Shown: positions 58,196 to 64,000 of the stretch, piece by piece
Numbering within the stretch: the stretch's first letter is position 1
Layout of the letters: every line of letters starts with the position of its first letter
NCBI GenBank assembly: GCA_011316305.1
Contig: SAUG01000112.1
Coordinates: forward strand, 62,001 to 126,000
Source: Rusavskia elegans
Taxonomy: Eukaryota; Ascomycota; Lecanoromycetes; Teloschistales; Teloschistaceae
Direction of reading: 5' to 3'
Length of the DNA: 64,000 nt
The notes under the pieces: generated by a model
What the model saw: the letters and a program-made list of their open reading frames with translations, nothing else
Told to the model about the DNA's origin: nothing
Database searches by the model: none
Position numbers and translations under genes: made by a program

Positions 58196-60325
58196 ATGAG
58201 TTCAGTTCCTCTCCACTGCCATATTTGCCCAAAGCAGCCTGACTTCAGCGACGTTTCTCATTTACTCACCCATATTGGATCGAAAGGCCATCTGTCAAAC
58301 TACTTTAAAGCTCAGGTTCGCAGCAATCAGGATGCATCGGTCCGCCAGCAGCTCGATGTTTACGAGCGATGGTATACGGAGCATCAGATCGAGAAACTTC
58401 TGTCACGGCGAATGGTCTTGAAGGATTCCAAAAAAGCCAATGGCGTCGCCAGAGCCACCAAGCGAGAGAGATCCGCTTCAACCAAGCATACGAAACCCTC
58501 GCAGACTAACAACAAGAAGGTAGCACCCGCAAAGAGATCCGAGCTTCCAGCCAAAGAAGAAGCCGAAGCTGTCATCGATCCGCAACTGTCACAGTCGACG
58601 ACGATCGTACCTCGGAACGCAAATCCTCGTCACCCGCAGTCGCCCCCGAGCTCCCCAGGCTTTGACATCACCTCGATCCGTCATGCCCCGAACCCGCCCA
58701 TGCGTTCCTTCTATGCGCCAAACCAAAGACCAGCTGGAGCAACAGGTATTGAGCAGCAGCGACTTGAGGCTTCGACGCAAACCAACCCGGCTGCAGACGG
58801 ACAGATGGTTGCATCAGATACTGAAACTGTTGATGATCTTTCCGCGAGGCAAAGCATGGAGCCACTTTACCCAGAGCCACCGGTGATACAAGCCATCGAC
58901 GCACCATTGAAGACTCTGGAAATCCCTTCGACCTCTTGTAAGAATGGCCGAGGACGACCAAGACGTGTAAAGAGCTATGAAGATACTTGCGAGACGGAAG
59001 AGATTGTTGCACCTCGAACGCCAGAGTTGAAGGGTATTTACTACCCAGGGATGTCACTCTTCGATTCGGCAAGCGCAGAAGCCCAAAAGAAGCGGAACCA
59101 ACGGAAGAATGAATCAATTCTTGTCCAGATTCAGCAGGAGTCACTTGAGGTTGAATGTAATGAATACATTTACTGGCCAGACGGCTCGTTGAAGATGTGT
59201 CGTTTCATCACTGGTGACGTCCAGAGCAGCCCATTCAAGGATGATACTCCGCCACCACCGCCACCCAAGCGGCGTCGTGGAAGAAAAGCAAAAGCTGCCA
59301 CCAGCAGTGTCAGACAAAGAACGCTTGAGGAGGCAAACCAGCCTCGAATCACTCAAAACGAGTCGTTGTACGGATCATTGACTAATCACCCCGAAGGGCC
59401 GACAATACCATCTACCGTGCATGACTCGTTGTCACCAGTTTTTGGCAATGAAATAGCCACTAAGACCAAAGAAGGGGGTGAAGAATGGCTTCTGAACATG
59501 GACGAACCTACTTCGGGAAGTCGTCATTTCTTTCCGATCTACTCGGATCCGGCAATGCCCAGTCCCGGTCAGGCTGGCAGTCCGATTAAGCAACACCCGA
59601 ACCCGTTGAACCCATCTATGAGCCAGCATAATTCTCGTTCTGCAGATAACGCTTACCTAACCTGGCTCACGAGTAGCGATCGTTCACACGAGGCTAGAGG
59701 TCTGCCAAACGCCGTTGCCGAGCGCATGTCTTCAAGCTTCAACGGCCATAAGACGGGGCCGGCCGGAAGACCTATCCTCGGGACGTCGCAGCCTCGTCCA
59801 CGGATTGTGTCTGGCGTTGAAAGCTTGCACGATCATGCAAGCGATGGACACGGCCACCGTGACGCGAAGACTCTATCGCGAGATTTCCAGGCTTATGAAA
59901 CGATCATGCAGACAAGACCTACCATGGGCCTTTCTGAATCTGCTTATCCAAGATTCAGGCCCGGGATGGAGAACCTTCCGCCATCGCTAGTATGTGCAGT
60001 GGAGACTGGTGGGAGCGCAGCGTGTGGAGGTTATCCGACGGAAGTACAGAAATACTTCATGGTCAAGGACAATCAACGCGCACAGATATCCACGACACTG
60101 CCAGCAGAAATGGCCTTCGCAGGAATGAAGATCCCTTCGGTGTACAGAGCTTCACTTAATCCACTCAACCCCAACGCTCATTTGCGCCAATCGCTACCCT
60201 ACTCGAGCAATTACAAACCATCCCGGGGATATGCAGGTACTTCCCCTGGCTATCGCAACTTTGCTACAGGCTTACCTCAAGTCTCAGGCTTCAAGAATGA
60301 TAGTGACGACGGTTTCGGAATATGA
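58196..60325 (+). CDS. C2H2 zinc-finger/AT-hook nuclear protein, fungal type
   Basis: Likely DNA-binding nuclear protein of 709 aa in one exon. A single zinc finger of unusual spacing lies at the N-terminus: Cys8-x2-Cys11-x14-His26-x5-His32. An AT-hook core GRGRPRR is at residues 251-257, and a second basic hook-like run KRRRGRKAK sits near 360. A polyproline stretch of six residues precedes it. The rest is Pro/Ser-rich and probably disordered. There are no other domains. I cannot assign a family member name; a role in chromatin or transcription is inference from the motifs. Confidence 0.75.
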   Translation: MSSVPLHCHICPKQPDFSDVSHLLTHIGSKGHLSNYFKAQVRSNQDASVRQQLDVYERWYTEHQIEKLLSRRMVLKDSKKANGVARATKRERSASTKHTKPSQTNNKKVAPAKRSELPAKEEAEAVIDPQLSQSTTIVPRNANPRHPQSPPSSPGFDITSIRHAPNPPMRSFYAPNQRPAGATGIEQQRLEASTQTNPAADGQMVASDTETVDDLSARQSMEPLYPEPPVIQAIDAPLKTLEIPSTSCKNGRGRPRRVKSYEDTCETEEIVAPRTPELKGIYYPGMSLFDSASAEAQKKRNQRKNESILVQIQQESLEVECNEYIYWPDGSLKMCRFITGDVQSSPFKDDTPPPPPPKRRRGRKAKAATSSVRQRTLEEANQPRITQNESLYGSLTNHPEGPTIPSTVHDSLSPVFGNEIATKTKEGGEEWLLNMDEPTSGSRHFFPIYSDPAMPSPGQAGSPIKQHPNPLNPSMSQHNSRSADNAYLTWLTSSDRSHEARGLPNAVAERMSSSFNGHKTGPAGRPILGTSQPRPRIVSGVESLHDHASDGHGHRDAKTLSRDFQAYETIMQTRPTMGLSESAYPRFRPGMENLPPSLVCAVETGGSAACGGYPTEVQKYFMVKDNQRAQISTTLPAEMAFAGMKIPSVYRASLNPLNPNAHLRQSLPYSSNYKPSRGYAGTSPGYRNFATGLPQVSGFKNDSDDGFGI

Positions 60326-61754
60326 AGCGTTTGCTGATTGAGAATTATGAATGCTTGGCGTCCGGAGAGAAGGCTGTCAAGACATTGTCAGGGAAAAGGG
60401 GCAAGGGTCAGTCTATGTAAATGTCGTAACGGATGTGGGAATGGAGTGATCTTGCTGGACGAGACTCAACTTCTCGTATGAGTTCCACAACGTGTGGAAG
60501 GATCGTTCATTATCAGGTTACCTGTTTCTTTCGTGATTTGGAGCATACTGCAACAGTATAGGGATCGCACCCCTTTGTGGAGGAGGTTTACATGTAGAGT
60601 ACGCTTGCTTTTTGCGCTTCGAGTTGAGGGATACATACGTACTTGCCTTTATCAAAAGCAGCATTGACTATCATGCGCAAGATCCCGCTACTCGTCCACC
60701 TGAAGATATGCATGATGATCATTGACTACCTCGACTGGATCATAGCTTTTAGAATGGTCGAGATAACCATTAGATGACTGACCAGTTTGTTGGTGTTGTT
60801 GTATTCCTGGACCGTTCTAGCTGCTGAGGCTATCTCGGAGTCAGTTTTCAGGTCACCGAGGCTAAATTACATGCAAGAGAATCTAAAGTCTCTGCCCCTT
60901 TCACGACCGTAATCGCGAGTTGGGTATGTGCCGAAAACCATACGCAATACCAGAAACAAATGCTCAACCCCCGGAGTCCCAATGCAGGCTATGGTCTGAT
61001 CCCTTTCATCCCAACTCCGAGTTTGAACACGAATCCAAATCATGCCAAACGCCTAAAGCAGAGCTCGAGATCTTTCGTGGTATGTGAACTGTGATGGTGT
61101 TGATGGGAGGACTATTGCTATTAGCCCTTTGTTGCCTCGGTTGCTTGCCAGCACGACATGATCGACTTATACAAGGCACGTAGACTAGACGATATACATA
61201 GGTGGCACCAAAACCTAATCAACGTTTAGCTGGAACGACTCAAGTGCAGGTCGTCGATGAACCAGGGAGGTACAATACCAATAGCATAGGACTGTTTGAG
61301 CAGCCCGGTGCTGTGCATGAACCTGGCAGCTCCTGCCATGAGAGCCGGGTCCGAAAAGATCTTCTTGGTCCATTTCGTCAGCTGCCTGACAGCACGTCAA
61401 GGACCGATACTCAGTATCTCATGACGTCGTGGTTGTGATTGCCGCACGTGGCTGCCGAGGAGGCTCCTTTGCTTGATCTGAGTGCCATTGGTGTGCTTGC
61501 CGCTGCCAAGACGGCAGGACGGGACACGATAAAGCTTATGTAAGGTAAATTCGAGAAGCGGGGAACCGAGGCCGCCCGTCCTCTCGTTTTGCTTCTCCTC
61601 GAGTACTAGAGTGCTATGCAAAGATCAGCATCCCCTGCCTCCCGACCGATATGCCAACCCTTATCCGCCTCCGTGGCACATCCTTCCCCTCTTTCTCCAG
61701 TTGTCCTGCTTCATTCTTTCTTCTGCAAGTACTTCCTAGCCGCAGAATACCACC
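60326..61754. other. intergenic, nothing recognised
   Basis: About 1.4 kb between the zinc-finger gene and the MFS gene. Short frames on both strands without family resemblance; the last 120 bases are a C/T-rich probable leader of the transporter gene. Confidence 0.5.
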
Positions 61755-63428
61755 ATGAGTTTCTCAGAGAAGCGAGATAGTGACAGCGGGCACTCACCTT
61801 CGGACGACGAAAAGAAAGTAGGCGCGAGTCCTGGCCAATTCCAGGCTCTCGGCCACGCCGACCTCCCTCCTGACCCTGATGCTGGTTTGAGCCAAGAGGA
61901 GAAGGCGAAGATCGTTCGTTGACAAACACCGCACTGAAGCGTCCCATGCACTGACACCGCGCAGGATAGGCGACTGCTCTGGAAGCTTGATTTGCGCCTG
62001 ATTCCATGGCTCTGCCTCCTCTACCTGATCAGCTTTCTCGACCGCACCAACATTGGCAACGCTCGTCTCGTCGGTCTCGAAGATGACCTTAATATCACTG
62101 GAGGCCAATACAACGCCGCCTTGTCCCTCTTCTTCGTATCTTATTCGCTCTCGGAACCATTGACCAACGTTCTCCTCAAGCGGCTTCGTCCAAGCATCTT
62201 CATCCCGGCCATCATGGTTCTATGGGGCATCTGCATGACAACCATGGGCCTCGTGCATAACTTCCAGGGCTTGATGGCTGCCCGCTTCTGGCTGGGTCTG
62301 GCAGAGGCCGGTCTCTTTCCCGGTATCAATTACTACCTGTCATGTTGGTACAAACGCAACGAGTTCGGTATTAGGGCGGCCATCTTCTTCTCCGCAGCCG
62401 CAGTGTCCGGATCCTTCGGTGGGCTTTTGGCAGCAGCTATCGCCCAGATGGACGGTGTTGGCGGTAAAGCCGGCTGGTCATGGATCTTCATTCTCGAAGG
62501 CATTGCAACCATCCTGGTCGGGGTAGCATCCTTCTGGATGGTCTTCGATTTCCCCGACGAAGCCACCTTCCTCTCTCCTGTCGATCGCGAACGCGTAATC
62601 AGACGTCTCAAGGAAGATCAACAATCGTCGGCCGAGCATGAAGAGTTTCAGATGAGTTACTTGTGGGCTTCGGTCAAGGATTGGAAGACATGGCTCTACG
62701 CGGTCATTTACATGGGTGCCGATGGTCCTCTGTACGCCTTTTCCCTCTTCCTGCCAACCATCATCGGCCCCAACGGTCTTGGGTTCGCAGGCACCAGAGC
62801 TCAGCTATTGTCAGTCCCACCTTATGCCGCCGCCGCTTGTCTGACCATCTTGATTGGCTACGTCGCCGATCGGACGCATCAGCGGGGACTCTGCAACGCG
62901 GGTGTGTCGATACTCGGGGTCATCGGTTTCGCGATGTTGCTGGGATCCAAGGATCCCGCCGTTCAGTACGCGGGCACTTTCCTGGGTGCGTTGGGCATCT
63001 ACCCTTGTATCGCGAATACCATCACATGGGCCAGCAACAACACCGAAGGAGTCTACAAACGTGGAGTGACGCTCGGATTCGTGATCGGATGGGGCAATCT
63101 AAATGGCGTTGTCAGCAGCAATATCTATCGCAGGAAGGACGCCCCTACGTATTACGTGGGCCATGGAGTCGTCTTTTCGTATCTGGTGTTGTTCCTGCTC
63201 GGTGGCAGCACCTTCATGTATTTCCTGCTTAGACGCGAGAATGCTAATCGACGGGCTGGCAAGCGGGATGATTTGGTGGCTGGAAAGTCCGAAAAGGAGA
63301 TCGAGGCATTGGGAGATGTCAGGTACGTCGATCATATTCTCTTATTCCTTTCGATGCTTTTGAAACGTGTTAAGAGCTGTGAGTGCTGACTTTGAATGCT
63401 TAGGCCCAACTTCATCTATACGCTTTGA
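61755..63428 (+). CDS. MFS transporter, allantoate permease (Dal5) family
   Basis: Predicted plasma-membrane proton symporter of the anion:cation symporter branch of the major facilitator superfamily, which takes up organic anions or vitamins. Exons 61755-61913, 61965-63322 and 63404-63428, with introns of 51 and 81 nt, give 513 aa. The junction I-DRRLLWKLDLRLIPWLC starts the first helix, followed by the family signature FLDRTNIGNAR. About twelve hydrophobic helices follow, with the family's RFWLGLAEAGLFPG block after helix 4 and a cytosolic loop in the middle. The last small exon restores the ending RPNFIYTL, typical of this branch. The substrate cannot be told from sequence. Confidence 0.93.
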
Positions 63429-64000
63429 TGGCTTAGTAGCTTTCGAATATAGAGCCTGCAAATCTACATAGCCATGCCTCAATGCGCGTCCATCTTGCCC
63501 GTAATTTACCATTTACCATTTACACTTCAACCTTTTGAGAACTCATATCCTATTCATTTATCGTGAGTTGTAGAATACCTTCCTTCGCCCCTTTCTTTTC
63601 GATCAATTTCAAAAAGGCGATGCTGGCAGATGATTACCCTTCCCCATTTATACACCCAATTCCTAAAAATTTCTAAATCGCACTCAAAACATTACCATCG
63701 AATTGCAAGAGATAGAGGATTTGACTGGGTGGGAATATGGTGTACCAATATCGAGATGAGATCAGAGATCCAGAAGCCCGAACGTACTGTGCAGGAGATC
63801 AAAGCCAATGCAGCAGGTGGAATGGATATAGCGTATGCATACACAGTAAAAAATAACCCAAAGGAGTTTATAAGAAGTGTTGTTTGTAACCCTTGCCTTG
63901 CATTCTTTCTGGCGATGTGGGTTTTGATACTTGGCATTTTGAGATATCGTAGACTGTTATATAGGTAGGTACCTTGGATGGTTATTTTGGTGGGGAGCAG
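63429..64000. other. terminal intergenic stretch
   Basis: Contains the 3' end of the MFS transcript and a 112-codon frame (63630-63968) that ends in a hydrophobic segment. It is A/T-rich and has no family resemblance; I do not call it a gene. Confidence 0.45.

Noticed and set aside
63630..63968. 112-codon frame ending in a hydrophobic helix
   Set aside because: A/T-rich region downstream of the transporter; no family resemblance and no promoter-like leader.

Overview
The window is nuclear DNA from a filamentous ascomycete (Pezizomycotina). The evidence is the gene content (MSH3, IRE1, CCT2, Rsm23/mS29, RRS1, PAM17, Bet2, Erv2-like oxidase, fungal PNGase A family, Dal5-type MFS), short GT-AG introns of about 44-140 nt, genes on both strands with no operons, and fungal-specific proteins among the housekeeping genes. 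Genus and class cannot be read from the sequence alone. All gene models are hand-spliced from translated sequence and checked for reading-frame closure; there are no transcript data.

Layout. 1-2.9 kb: a secreted PNGase A-like amidase. 2.9-6.2 kb: a gene-poor stretch with diverged direct repeats. 6.2-8.7 kb: an orphan 809-residue fungal protein. 10.1-11.0 kb: PAM17. 11.7-13.9 kb: a two-RRM protein. 15.7-18.8 kb: the most unusual gene, in which a caspase-like domain, an alpha/beta-hydrolase-like domain whose nucleophile serine is replaced by glycine, and a von Willebrand A domain read as one spliced frame. 19.9-23.5 kb: IRE1. 24.4-28.1 kb: CCT2 followed on the same strand by a Pch2/TRIP13 AAA+ ATPase. 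28.5-31.1 kb: a CSC1/OSCA-type channel, divergent from Pch2. 31.5-34.0 kb: an F-box protein. 34-38.3 kb: 4.3 kb with no supportable gene but with repeats. 38.3-41.7 kb: MSH3. 43.3-44.5 kb: an unrecognised two-exon gene. 45.3-45.8 kb: a small coiled-coil-like protein. 46.0-47.2 kb: branched-chain aminotransferase, divergent from an Erv2-like thiol oxidase at 47.6-48.3 kb. 48.8-49.2 kb: a doubtful small gene. 49.5-51.1 kb: mitoribosomal mS29, divergent from RRS1 (51.2-51.9 kb). 52.6-54.8 kb: a RhoGAP protein. 56.1-57.3 kb: Rab geranylgeranyltransferase beta. 58.2-60.3 kb: a zinc finger/AT-hook protein. 61.8-63.4 kb: an MFS transporter.

The genes do not form a pathway. They are mostly core genes (DNA repair, meiosis, protein folding, ER stress, mitochondrial import and translation, ribosome assembly, vesicle traffic) interrupted by accessory islands at 3-9 kb, 15.7-18.8 kb and 34-38 kb. 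The best candidate for something undescribed is the caspase/hydrolase/vWA protein: its domains are of the kind used in fungal NLR-type and bacterial conflict systems, but here they are joined without a visible NTPase. No CRISPR array, rRNA, tRNA or intact transposon was recognised.
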